From positions 1 through 64,000 of the forward strand of contig NZ_FPBO01000036.1 in assembly GCF_900116645.1 (NCBI RefSeq): 64,000 bases of DNA. Reading direction: 5' to 3'. Source of the stretch: Pseudoduganella namucuonensis. Its GTDB lineage: Bacteria > Pseudomonadota > Gammaproteobacteria > Burkholderiales > Burkholderiaceae_D. The position numbers and the translations under genes are program-made. The notes below the pieces were generated by a model. It saw only the letters and a program-made list of their open reading frames with translations, had not been told where the DNA came from and made no database searches. Below, in pieces: positions 8,491 to 16,676 of the stretch; position 1 is the first letter of the stretch, and each line of letters starts with the position of its first letter.

Positions 8491-8554
8491 TTCGCTGTCC
8501 TTGCCGCCATTTTATTTTCGGAAACACCTAAAAATCCAACAGGAGACTTGAATC

Positions 8555-10171
8555 ATGAACAACAACGCCAACGCACCTGTGCCGTCGGGCGCCAATAGCA
8601 ATGCCGTCGCGGCTGCCACGGTAGGGGAACTGGTAGCGATGGCATTCGCCCATTACGGGGACACGACCGCGTATATCGACAGCGGGAACAACTATTCATT
8701 CAGCGATGTCGATGCGGCCGCTACCGCACTGGCAAACCGGCTTGCCGGCATGGGGATAGGAAAAGGCGAGCGCATCGCCGTGATTGCGCTGAACCAGATC
8801 GAATGGGTGGTCGCGTTTTTCGCCGCCGCGCGCATGGGCGCCGTCATCGTTGGAATGAATGTGCGTTACCGGGAAACCGAACTGGATTACATGCTGGAAG
8901 ACAGCGGGGCAAGCGCGGTGATTGCGCTGGCCGAATATGGCGGTTTCGATTACAAGGCGTATTTTGCCGGCCGCCGCGACAAGCTGCCGCGCCTTCGCCA
9001 CCACCTGTTCGCCGGCGCGCCCGGGGGGGCGGAGGCACTGGCGTTCCAGGCCGGCCTGGACGGGGCGGCGGCATGGACAAGGTCGGCGCCGGCATCCGTG
9101 CCAGCAGCCATGGCCCCGGTCGATCCGGACGATATGCTGATGATCATCTACACCTCAGGCACCACCGGCCAACCCAAGGGAGTGGGCTTGTCGCATCGCT
9201 CGGCATTGTTGGCGGCCCAGGCGCAGGCGCGCCACATCATGGCGGCGCCGGATGACCTGATCCAGCTTGCCAACCCTCTCAACCACGTCGGCGGCATCAC
9301 GTGCGGCATACTGACGTTCCTGATTGGCGGCGGGTGCTGCGAAATGGTACCCGTATTCAAAGCCGAGACGGTGCTTGAGATGATGTCCCGCAATCCCCCC
9401 ACCGTGATCAGCGGCGTTCCCACCATGTTGACCCTGCTGATGATGCATCCCCGTATTGACGAGGTCGACCTGCAACGGGTTCGGCTGATTTTCAGCGGCG
9501 GCGCCAACGCGGACCAGACCTTGCTGGGCAAGCTTGGGGAAAAAGCGCCCAATGCGCGCCTGATGAACCTGTATGGCTTAACGGAAACGTCCGGCGCGGT
9601 CGTTATGACGCCATGGGACGCGCAGCGCGATGAACTGCTGCGTTCGATCGGCAAGCCGCTGGCAGGCGCCGAAATCAGAATCGTTTTGACGGACGGCAAT
9701 ACGGCACAACCCGGCGAGCCGGGCGAGCTGTGGGTGCGCGGACTGGGTGTCGTCGGGGGCTATGTCGATACGCGCCGCGACGGCGGCACATTCGATGGTG
9801 AAGGATGGCTGCATACGGGCGATCTCGGGTATGTCGATGCGCGCGGCTATGTGTACCTGCTGGGGCGCTCCAAGGATATGTATATCCAAGGCGGATTCAA
9901 TGTCTATCCGGCGGAAACGGAAAGCGTGATTTGCACCCATCCCGGCGTGCTGCTGGTGGCGGGCATCGGCGTGCCAGACCCGGTACTGGGTGAAGTGGGC
10001 CGGTATTACGTTGTGAGGAAGCCGGGTTCCAGCCTGGTCGAGCAGGAGATTGTCGACTACTGCAAGCAGCGCCTGGCCGACTATAAAGTGCCCCGGCAAG
10101 TGGTGTTCCGCGACGCGCTGCCGACCACGCCCGCAGGGAAGATCCAGAAGTCGGTTTTGCGCGGGGAGTGA
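8555..10171 (+). CDS. Acyl-CoA synthetase (AMP-forming)
   Basis: A 538-residue ANL-family ligase with AGGAGA well placed before the ATG. It shows the P-loop IIYTSGTTGQPKGVG, the MNLYGLTET adenine motif, the hinge WLHTGDLGYVDARGYVYLLG with RSKDMYIQGGFNVYPAE, and the C-terminal lysine loop TPAGKIQKS. It activates a carboxylic acid to its CoA thioester through an acyl-adenylate in the cytoplasm. It is the first gene of the island and is closely paralogous to the ligase at 39496 (long identical runs around LIQLANPLNHVGGITCGILT). In the atu scheme it fills the AtuH slot; a steroid side-chain acid is an alternative substrate. Confidence 0.87.
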   Translation: MNNNANAPVPSGANSNAVAAATVGELVAMAFAHYGDTTAYIDSGNNYSFSDVDAAATALANRLAGMGIGKGERIAVIALNQIEWVVAFFAAARMGAVIVGMNVRYRETELDYMLEDSGASAVIALAEYGGFDYKAYFAGRRDKLPRLRHHLFAGAPGGAEALAFQAGLDGAAAWTRSAPASVPAAMAPVDPDDMLMIIYTSGTTGQPKGVGLSHRSALLAAQAQARHIMAAPDDLIQLANPLNHVGGITCGILTFLIGGGCCEMVPVFKAETVLEMMSRNPPTVISGVPTMLTLLMMHPRIDEVDLQRVRLIFSGGANADQTLLGKLGEKAPNARLMNLYGLTETSGAVVMTPWDAQRDELLRSIGKPLAGAEIRIVLTDGNTAQPGEPGELWVRGLGVVGGYVDTRRDGGTFDGEGWLHTGDLGYVDARGYVYLLGRSKDMYIQGGFNVYPAETESVICTHPGVLLVAGIGVPDPVLGEVGRYYVVRKPGSSLVEQEIVDYCKQRLADYKVPRQVVFRDALPTTPAGKIQKSVLRGE

Positions 10172-10215
10172 CTAGGATTGATGCGGGCGGCGGCCGCCAT
10201 TGCATAATTCAATCA

Positions 10216-10229
10216 ACCAAGCGCTTGCT
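10216..10229. promoter_or_regulatory. KstR2/TetR-type operator candidate
   Basis: ACCAAGCGCTTGCT fits exactly the AnCAAGnnCTTGnT consensus known for the TetR-family steroid regulator KstR2 and contains a perfect 10-bp palindrome (10218-10227). It lies between the ligase stop and the AraC gene, and a TetR gene follows the AraC gene, so autoregulation of the pair is a reasonable inference. Confidence 0.5.
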
Positions 10230-10346
10230 TTGTTGGCCGGCCTGTGCCAATCTGTCTGATAAGAACAGGGATTCGCCCACGTAGCGGCGGACGAATAAAA
10301 TCGCGCCCGTGGCGCTTGCGCCACGGTCCGATGCGAGGAGAACGAC

Positions 10347-11186
10347 ATGGCGAGGGAAGAACGGCTGGATGGTTCGCAAACAATGGGGATAACCGGCGAG
10401 CGGGGAGACCGGATAATGTTGATGACGCGCGGGCGGGTAGCGTATATCGGTTTGCTGGGGCGTCCGCAAACGCGGGAATTTGGTTCGCTGACGGTCTATG
10501 TTTCGCTGAGCGCGCCATTCCAGATACAGATTGGTGATCGCCCATGGGAAAGCGCGGAAATGTACGTGGTCGCTCCCGACACGCAACATCGCATCACCAC
10601 CAGCGACCGCATGATCGGCGTGCTCCTGCTGGAGACGGAAACCGTCGCGCTGGCCGCGCTGCCGCGCTGGCTGCAACCCAGCCTGGATGCGAATCAATGT
10701 GTGCCTGGCCTGGAGCGGGTTCGCGGCGCGTTCCGTGCGCTGTGCGGCAAGCAGGTGAGCATCGCCACGGCGCAGGGGAATTTTGACGGCTACTTCCTCG
10801 GGCGGGAACTCGCGTCCCGCAAGCTCGATGCGCGTATGGCGGCGGTGGTGGACCGTATCGGGCAGGATCCGTGTGGCCTGATCGGCGCGGAAGAATGCGC
10901 AAAAATGGTGGATTTGTCGTTTTCCCGCTTCCTGCACCTGTTCCGGGAGGAGGTCGGCACCACGTTCCGCAGCTTCCGCGCATGGAAGCGTGCCCGCAGT
11001 TTCCTGTGGTATGTCAACACGGCTTCCAGCCTGACCGATGTCGCCCTGGACATCGGATATCCGGATTCTTCGCACTTCAGCCATACAGTCCGCAGGTACT
11101 GGGGCCTGACGCCCAAGGATATCCTGGCGGGTTCGCGCCGCCTGGCCGTGATCTGCCACGACGCCGCACCCGTGGCTGCGGCTTGA
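10347..11186 (+). CDS. AraC-family transcriptional regulator
   Basis: A 279-residue regulator with GAGGAG before the ATG. The first ~160 residues form a cupin-like sensory part without a close named family (FGSLTVYVSLSAPFQIQIG). The C-terminal ~100 residues carry the AraC double helix-turn-helix: AKMVDLSFSRFLHLFREEVG, then TDVALDIGYPDSSHFSHTVR, then YWGLTPKDI, the signature motif. It is followed two bases later by a TetR gene, so the two regulators are almost certainly co-transcribed. Its targets probably include the ligase, thiolase and carboxylase genes around it. The effector is unknown. Confidence 0.85.
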   Translation: MAREERLDGSQTMGITGERGDRIMLMTRGRVAYIGLLGRPQTREFGSLTVYVSLSAPFQIQIGDRPWESAEMYVVAPDTQHRITTSDRMIGVLLLETETVALAALPRWLQPSLDANQCVPGLERVRGAFRALCGKQVSIATAQGNFDGYFLGRELASRKLDARMAAVVDRIGQDPCGLIGAEECAKMVDLSFSRFLHLFREEVGTTFRSFRAWKRARSFLWYVNTASSLTDVALDIGYPDSSHFSHTVRRYWGLTPKDILAGSRRLAVICHDAAPVAAA

Positions 11187-11188
11187 CC

Positions 11189-11836
11189 ATGCAAAGCGAC
11201 CTCACGGTGCCGGCGGTCGAACCGAAGCCTGTGGCCAAGGCCGCAACGCCCCGCAAGCGCGGCAAGCAGGCGGCGGACACCATCATTCCGCGTGAGCGCA
11301 TCCTGCACGCCGCGGCCAGCCTGTTCCACGAGCGCGGCTATCAGGGCACGACGGTGCGGCATATCGCCGATGCGGTCGGCATCCTGTCGGGGAGCCTGTT
11401 CTATCACTTCCGCTCGAAGGAGGACATGCTGCTCGAGATCATGCGTGAGGCCGCGCTCGGCCTGTGCCTGCGCGCCGAGGATGTGGCGCGCGGGACGGAT
11501 GACCCGGCCGGGCGCCTGCGGCAGATCATCGATATCGAACTTGAGTGGATGGTCAGCGATATCAAGAAGGATTATCTGGCAGTGCTGGTGTTCGAGTGGC
11601 GGGAGGTGCCGGCGCCGCTCAAGGCGGAATTTACCCGCTTGCGGGCGCGCTACAACGGCATCTGGATCGATGCGCTGGAGTCCCACGCCCAACTGGTTCC
11701 TTTGCGTGTTCCCGTCGACGCGGCCGCTCGCATCCTGCATGGTGCGCTGATGGGGGCGATGACGTGGTTCCGTTCATCGGGCCGCTATAGCGCGCCGGAA
11801 TTTCGCGACATGCTGCTCAAGCTGGTCGAGGCGTAA
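11189..11836 (+). CDS. TetR-family transcriptional regulator
   Basis: A 215-residue repressor-type protein starting two bases after the AraC stop; no Shine-Dalgarno is visible, which suggests translational coupling. After a basic N-terminal tail (PRKRGKQAAD) the HTH reads RILHAAASLFHERGYQGTTV, then RHIADAVGILSGSLFYHFRS and KEDML, the standard TetR N-terminus at residues ~35-85. The rest is a helical ligand domain with EFTRLRARYNGIW. The fold and length match KstR2/FadR-like acyl-CoA-sensing TetR proteins, and a KstR2-type palindrome lies upstream of the pair. Acyl-CoA sensing is therefore inferred, not shown. Confidence 0.85.
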   Translation: MQSDLTVPAVEPKPVAKAATPRKRGKQAADTIIPRERILHAAASLFHERGYQGTTVRHIADAVGILSGSLFYHFRSKEDMLLEIMREAALGLCLRAEDVARGTDDPAGRLRQIIDIELEWMVSDIKKDYLAVLVFEWREVPAPLKAEFTRLRARYNGIWIDALESHAQLVPLRVPVDAAARILHGALMGAMTWFRSSGRYSAPEFRDMLLKLVEA

Positions 11837-11960
11837 GCAGCCGGCCGCCTTGCAGCCAATTTGCACAAGATTGTAGCCACCTCAACTGCTAGCCTGATGT
11901 CTTGAGAGTGCGGGTCGCGCGCTTGTCAAAACAACGAAGCCCAAGTGAGGAGCCAACAAC

Positions 11961-13145
11961 ATGAATGAAGCCGTCATCGTCGCCACGGCGCGCACGCCGA
12001 TTGGCCGCGCCTACCGAGGGGCGCTGAACAATATCAAGTCCCCCACCTTGCTGGGGCATGCGATCCATCACGCGGTCCAGCGGGCCGGCATCGACGGCGC
12101 CGAAGTCGACGACCTGGTGATCGGGACGGTCCTGTCGGCTGGCACCGCCGGCATGAACCTGGCCCGTCACGCGGGCATCGCGGCCGGCTTGCCGGTCAGC
12201 GTGCCGGGACAGACCATGGACCGCCAGTGTTCGTCCGGCCTGATGGCGATCGCGACCGCGGCGAAACAAATCATCGTCGATGGCATGCAGGTTGTGGTGG
12301 CGGGCGGCCATGAAAATATCTCCGCGGTGCAGACCCGTTATATGGAGTGGGCGGCCGCCGAAGCCGACCCGATGGTCGTGCAAAAAGCCGCGCAAGCCTA
12401 CATGCCGATGCTGATGACGGCGGAATTCGTGGCCAGGAAATACGGTATATCCCGCGACGCGCAGGACGCCTACGCGCTGGTATCGCAACAACGCACTGCG
12501 CTGGCGCAGCAGCAAGGAAGGTTTGACAACGAAATCGTTCCGATCGGCGCCAATATGGCCATCCAGGACAAGGAAACCGGTGAAGTGTCCTACAAGTCCG
12601 TGACAGTGGCACGGGATGAAGGGAACCGCCCCGAGACTACGCTCGAAAGCCTGCGGGGAATCAAACCGGTGATGGAAGGGGGCTGCATTACGGGCGGGAA
12701 CGCCAGCCAGTTGTCGGATGGCGCGTCGGCTTGTGTCGTGATGGAGCGCCGCATGGCTGAGCGCAAGGGCCTGAACCCGCTGGGGATTTACCGGGGCATG
12801 GCGGTGGCTGGCTGTGCGCCGGAGGAAATGGGCATAGGCCCAGTCTATGCCATCCCTAAGCTGCTCCGGCGACATGGCCTGACAGTGGACGACATCGGCT
12901 TGTGGGAATTGAACGAGGCATTCGCATGCCAGGTGTTGTACTGCCGCGATCAGCTGGGCATCGATCCGGATAAATACAACGTCAACGGTGGCGGAATTTC
13001 CATCGGCCATCCCTATGGCATGACCGGAGCGCGCCTGGTCGGCCATGCCCTGCTTGAAGGCAAGCGCAGGAACGTGAAATATGCCGTCATCGGCATGTGC
13101 GTGGGGGGCGGCATGGGCGCCGCCGGCCTGTTCGAGATCGTTTAA
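11961..13145 (+). CDS. Thiolase (acetyl-CoA C-acyltransferase)
   Basis: A 394-residue thiolase with GAGGAG before the ATG. Catalytic residues are all visible: Cys90 in MDRQCSSG, His350 in SIGHPYG and Cys380 in MCVGGGMGAAG. It cleaves 3-ketoacyl-CoA with CoA to acetyl- or propionyl-CoA plus a shortened acyl-CoA in the cytoplasm. Position between the regulators and a ligase indicates a role in chain shortening of the island's branched substrate. The gene starting at 63967 begins almost identically, so the window holds at least two thiolases of this type. Confidence 0.9.
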   Translation: MNEAVIVATARTPIGRAYRGALNNIKSPTLLGHAIHHAVQRAGIDGAEVDDLVIGTVLSAGTAGMNLARHAGIAAGLPVSVPGQTMDRQCSSGLMAIATAAKQIIVDGMQVVVAGGHENISAVQTRYMEWAAAEADPMVVQKAAQAYMPMLMTAEFVARKYGISRDAQDAYALVSQQRTALAQQQGRFDNEIVPIGANMAIQDKETGEVSYKSVTVARDEGNRPETTLESLRGIKPVMEGGCITGGNASQLSDGASACVVMERRMAERKGLNPLGIYRGMAVAGCAPEEMGIGPVYAIPKLLRRHGLTVDDIGLWELNEAFACQVLYCRDQLGIDPDKYNVNGGGISIGHPYGMTGARLVGHALLEGKRRNVKYAVIGMCVGGGMGAAGLFEIV

Positions 13146-13165
13146 GCGGAACAAGCGAGATAGCG

Positions 13166-14737
13166 GTGAACTTCCAGACTTTGAACGATATCCTGCCCCA
13201 TCATGCGGCCAGGCAGCCGGACACGGTGGCGTGCGGCGCCAGCGACCGCGGCTACAGTTTTGGCGCGTTGGAGCGGCGCGTCAACCGCGTTGGCAATGCG
13301 CTGCTCGGCCTGGGTATCCGCCCGGGCGACCGCGTTGCATGCCTGACCAAACATCATGTCGAATGCCTGATGCTGTCGCTGGCGGCATGCAAAATCGGTG
13401 CGGTGTGTATGCCCGTGAACTGGCGTCTTTCAGCGCAGGAATTCGAATATATCGTGAACAACGGCGAGGCACGCTTCCTCATGGCGGATGCGTCGTTCCT
13501 GCCGTTGGTCCAGCAGGCAAAATTGCCTGGCGTGCTGCAAACTGTCTGTACGGAAAGGGGGAATGGCGCGATACCGGGTTTCGATGCCTGGTATGGTGCG
13601 GCGGACGACCGCCTGGAGGCGGCGCCCGCCGGTCCTGGCGACGCGGCGCTGCAGCTCTATTCGTCGGGTACGACCGGTTTGCCAAAAGGCGTGGTGCTGT
13701 CCCATCGGGCATTGTTATCGACATGCATTACCTGTGCCGCCGAGTGGCGCTTCGATGGCGCCTGCATTCTGGGCAACCCCTTGCCGACCTTCCATGTGGC
13801 CGGCATGGCCATGATGCTGCTGCCGCTATTTGCGGGCGGACGCCTGGTCGCGTTTCCAGAGTTCGATGCTTCCGCGTTCATCGACAGCATCGGGCGTGAC
13901 GGCATTACCCATACCTTTATCGTGCCGGCCATGTTGCAGTTCATGCTGAATGTGCCCAATGTGGAGCATGGCGACTACCAGGGCCTGCGCCAGATCGCGT
14001 ACGGTGGCTCCCCCATCAGCGAGCGTGTGCTGCAGGAAGCGATGCGGATGTTCCAGTGCGGCTTCCTGCAGGTCTATGGACTCACCGAAGTGGCGGGACC
14101 GGCCGCGTTCCTGCGGCCGGAAGACCACCAGCCAGGCGGGGATCGGTCCTATCTGCTGCGTTCGGCCGGACAGCCGGTCGGCGGGGCGCGGCTGCGCATT
14201 GTCGACCCTGGCACGCTGCGGGATGCGCCCGACGGCGAGGTGGGGGAAATCTGGATCGAAACCATCAGGAACTTCAGCGAGTACTGGCGCAATCCCGAAG
14301 CCACCTCCGAAGCGTTCCCGGCCGGGCGCACGGCGGCGGGAGGATGGTTCCGGTCCGGCGATGCGGGCTATCTGAAGGATGGCTATCTGTTCATCCATGA
14401 CCGGGTCAAGGACATGATCATCTCGGGCGGGGAAAATGTCTATCCGGCCGAAGTCGAGAACGTCGTCATGCAGCATCCCGCCGTTGCGGACTGCGCGGTG
14501 TTTGCCGTGCCCGACGAGACCTGGGGCGAAGCCGTCAAAGTGGCGGTGGTGGTGCGCGCTGGCGGGGCGCTGACGGAGTCGGAATTGATCGGCTTTGCGC
14601 GCGAACGGCTGGCCCATTACAAGTGTCCGAAATCCGTGGACTTTGCCGAGGCGCTGCCGCGCAATCCGACCGGAAAACTGCTCAAACGCGTGTTGCGGCA
14701 GCCCTATTGGGCGGGGCGAGACCGGCTGGTCAGTTGA
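13166..14737 (+). CDS. Acyl-CoA synthetase (AMP-forming), long-chain ligase type
   Basis: A 523-residue ANL ligase read from the GTG at 13166, 20 bases after the thiolase stop; the frame is open further upstream but that part lies inside the thiolase gene. Motifs: YSSGTTGLPKGVVLSHRA, the VYGLTEV segment, GWFRSGDAGYLKDGYLFIHD, RVKDMIISGGENVYPAEVE and the C-terminal lysine in PRNPTGKLLKR. It is clearly diverged from the ligases at 8555 and 39496, so it probably handles a different acid or a later intermediate. A terminator follows it. Confidence 0.87.
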   Translation: MNFQTLNDILPHHAARQPDTVACGASDRGYSFGALERRVNRVGNALLGLGIRPGDRVACLTKHHVECLMLSLAACKIGAVCMPVNWRLSAQEFEYIVNNGEARFLMADASFLPLVQQAKLPGVLQTVCTERGNGAIPGFDAWYGAADDRLEAAPAGPGDAALQLYSSGTTGLPKGVVLSHRALLSTCITCAAEWRFDGACILGNPLPTFHVAGMAMMLLPLFAGGRLVAFPEFDASAFIDSIGRDGITHTFIVPAMLQFMLNVPNVEHGDYQGLRQIAYGGSPISERVLQEAMRMFQCGFLQVYGLTEVAGPAAFLRPEDHQPGGDRSYLLRSAGQPVGGARLRIVDPGTLRDAPDGEVGEIWIETIRNFSEYWRNPEATSEAFPAGRTAAGGWFRSGDAGYLKDGYLFIHDRVKDMIISGGENVYPAEVENVVMQHPAVADCAVFAVPDETWGEAVKVAVVVRAGGALTESELIGFARERLAHYKCPKSVDFAEALPRNPTGKLLKRVLRQPYWAGRDRLVS

Positions 14738-14773
14738 GGCGCGCGGCACCAATCTCCAGGCGTTGGCCTTTTT

Positions 14774-14802
14774 GAGGGGGCGGGAGCGCTCCCTTTTTTT
14801 TT
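14774..14802 (+). terminator. Intrinsic terminator after the second ligase gene
   Basis: GGGGGC at 14776-14781 pairs with GCTCCC at 14788-14793 (one G-T wobble), extended by A-T and G-T pairs, and is followed by nine T residues (14794-14802). It lies between the ligase stop and the TIGR03084 gene, so the upstream transcript probably ends or is attenuated here. Confidence 0.6.
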
Positions 14803-14820
14803 ACCGATTCGAGGAATGAC

Positions 14821-15645
14821 ATGGAAGACGTGTGCACCGACTTGCTGGATGAATATAATGACTTGGCCGCGCTGGCGGAGCAACTGACGCCTGCGCAATG
14901 GCGCATCGACACGGCGTTCTTCGGCTGGACGCCCTGGGATGAGATAGCGCACCTGTGCCTTTTCGATGAAACCGGATTGCTGGCCGCCACCGATGGCGAC
15001 GCGTTCGCCGCCGATGCACGCGTGCTGATGGCGGAGCTGGGGAAGGGCCGCGAGTTCAGCGCGATCGCGCGGGAAAAATATGGCGTGATGGACGGCGCCG
15101 CGCTGCTGGCGCACTGGCGTACCCGGTACACCGCGCTGGTTGCGGCGCTGGCCGCGCTGGATTCCCGGGCGCGCTTGCCGTGGTATGGCCCCACCATGAG
15201 CGCCCGTTCATTCGCCACGGCGCGCATGATGGAAACCTGGGCGCATGGACAGGATGTGTTTGACGCCGTGGGCGTTCGGCGCCGCCCGACCCATCGCCTC
15301 AAACACATCGCCCATATCGGCGCGACCACCTATGGCTGGACTTTTTCCAACCGCAAGCTGGCGATGCCGGGGCCGGCGCCCTATGTCGAACTGAGTGCGC
15401 CCGGCAACGAGACCTGGACCTGGAACGAAGTGTCGGCCGGGAACGCGGTGCGCGGCAGCGCGGAAGACTTTTGTCTGGTCGTAACGCAGCGCCGCAATGT
15501 CCTGGATACCGGATTGCAGCTCAGTGGCGAGCCGGCCGTGCAATGGATGGCCATCGCACAATGTTTCGCGGGACCGCCAGCCGCGCCTCCCGCCCCCGGC
15601 ACGCGCACCGTGCGGTTCGGCAGCGTCGCTGCCGGCGTGGCATAA
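14821..15645 (+). CDS. TIGR03084-family metal-binding protein (DinB/maleylpyruvate isomerase fold)
   Basis: A 274-residue cytoplasmic protein with GAGG before the ATG. The N-terminal ~160 residues have the DinB-like four-helix bundle with the metal-site histidines expected of the family: WTPWDEIAHLCLFDE (first His, ~48) and MMETWAHGQDVFDAVG (second His near 142). The pattern matches the TIGR03084 family, related to mycothiol-dependent maleylpyruvate isomerases. Such proteins recur in actinobacterial steroid/terpenoid loci but have no proven reaction. Proteobacteria lack mycothiol, so a different thiol or none is used. It is 11 bases upstream of the DUF2156 gene, indicating an operon pair. Confidence 0.75.
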   Translation: MEDVCTDLLDEYNDLAALAEQLTPAQWRIDTAFFGWTPWDEIAHLCLFDETGLLAATDGDAFAADARVLMAELGKGREFSAIAREKYGVMDGAALLAHWRTRYTALVAALAALDSRARLPWYGPTMSARSFATARMMETWAHGQDVFDAVGVRRRPTHRLKHIAHIGATTYGWTFSNRKLAMPGPAPYVELSAPGNETWTWNEVSAGNAVRGSAEDFCLVVTQRRNVLDTGLQLSGEPAVQWMAIAQCFAGPPAAPPAPGTRTVRFGSVAAGVA

Positions 15646-15656
15646 GGCGAGGGGCG

Positions 15657-16529
15657 ATGAACACGGAAGGCTTGCCTCTGACGCTGGCGCTGCGCGGCGA
15701 AATCGAAGACCGCATGCGCGCGCAGCGCGCCGCGTGGGGCGAACAAACACCGTCGGAATACGCCTTTTCCAACCTGTATTTGTTTCGCCACGCGCACGAT
15801 TACCGTTATTTTCCGGGGCCGTTGCCTTGCGTCGCCGGCGTGACTTATGACGGCGCCCGCCATGTCCTGCCGCTGTTCGACCCGCGCCTGCTGGCGTGGC
15901 GGGAACTTGCCGGCGTCCTCGGATCGCATGATTGCCTGTTCCCCATTCCGGCGCAGGCGCTTGACGGAGTGGACGCAAACAAGTTTTGCTGGGATGACTC
16001 GCCCGCCGACGCCGACTATTTTTATCCGGCGGAGAACTTCCGCGGCTATCGCGGTGAATTGTTGCGCAAGAAACGCAACCTGATGCAACAGCTACTGGCG
16101 GCGCACCAAGTCACCGCGCGGCCATTGACGGACGACACCGCGGCCGACGCGCTGGCTATCCTGGACGCCTGGCTGCGCGGCAAACAAAAGCAGCCTGGCG
16201 AAGCCGACGACAGCGCCTGCCGCGAAGCCCTCGCGCTACGCCGCCACTTCGGCTTGGATGGCCTGGTCTACTATGCGGACGGACTCCCGGCCGGTTTCCT
16301 GCTCGCCCAGCCGTTCACGCCTTCGGTTGCCGTCATGCGTTTCGCCAAGGGCGACGACCGGTATAAGGGTATTTACCAGTACATGTTCCATCACTATTGC
16401 GCGGCCAACAGCGACCTGCGCTGGCTCAACTTCGAACAAGACCTCGGCCTGCCGAACTTCCGGCAAACCAAGCGCTCCTACCAGCCAGCCGCCATGCTGC
16501 GCAAATTCCGCGTCCGGCTGCGCGCCTGA
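15657..16529 (+). CDS. DUF2156/GNAT-like protein
   Basis: A 290-residue protein; the ATG at 15657 follows GCGAGGGGCG and lies 11 bases after the TIGR03084 stop. It resembles the C-terminal catalytic domain of phosphatidylglycerol lysyltransferases (DUF2156, tandem GNAT fold): PSEYAFSNLYLFRHAHDYRY near the start, RGYRGELLRKKRNLMQQLLA in the middle, and WLNFEQDLGLPNFRQTKRSY near the C-terminus. No membrane domain is present, unlike MprF. The acceptor and donor are unknown. Pairing with a TIGR03084 protein ahead of a carboxylase operon is unusual and gives no assigned step. Confidence 0.7.
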   Translation: MNTEGLPLTLALRGEIEDRMRAQRAAWGEQTPSEYAFSNLYLFRHAHDYRYFPGPLPCVAGVTYDGARHVLPLFDPRLLAWRELAGVLGSHDCLFPIPAQALDGVDANKFCWDDSPADADYFYPAENFRGYRGELLRKKRNLMQQLLAAHQVTARPLTDDTAADALAILDAWLRGKQKQPGEADDSACREALALRRHFGLDGLVYYADGLPAGFLLAQPFTPSVAVMRFAKGDDRYKGIYQYMFHHYCAANSDLRWLNFEQDLGLPNFRQTKRSYQPAAMLRKFRVRLRA

Positions 16530-16543
16530 CTGCCGGCTCCCTG

Positions 16544-16584
16544 GCGTCTTGCGGCCTGGCCACCAGCCACTTTACGCAAGACGC
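16544..16584. terminator. 10-bp perfect stem-loop upstream of the carboxylase genes
   Basis: GCGTCTTGCG (16544-16553) and its exact complement (16575-16584) enclose a 21-base loop, just after the DUF2156 stop. A second small hairpin of five C-G pairs with loop TCT follows at 16588-16600. There is no T tract; either termination or a protein-binding role is possible. Confidence 0.4.
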
Positions 16585-16676
16585 ATCCCCCCTCTGGGGG
16601 TACCTTACAGATACGCCGCGCGATGCGCATTGCGCGTATCACGCTTGCTCTCCGGCCCACTTACATCAGATAAAAC

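Noticed and set aside
8004..8531. 175-codon plus-strand frame in the scar region
   Set aside because: It only joins part of the carbonic anhydrase remnant to out-of-frame sequence of the HMG-CoA lyase remnant; the homologies lie in different frames.
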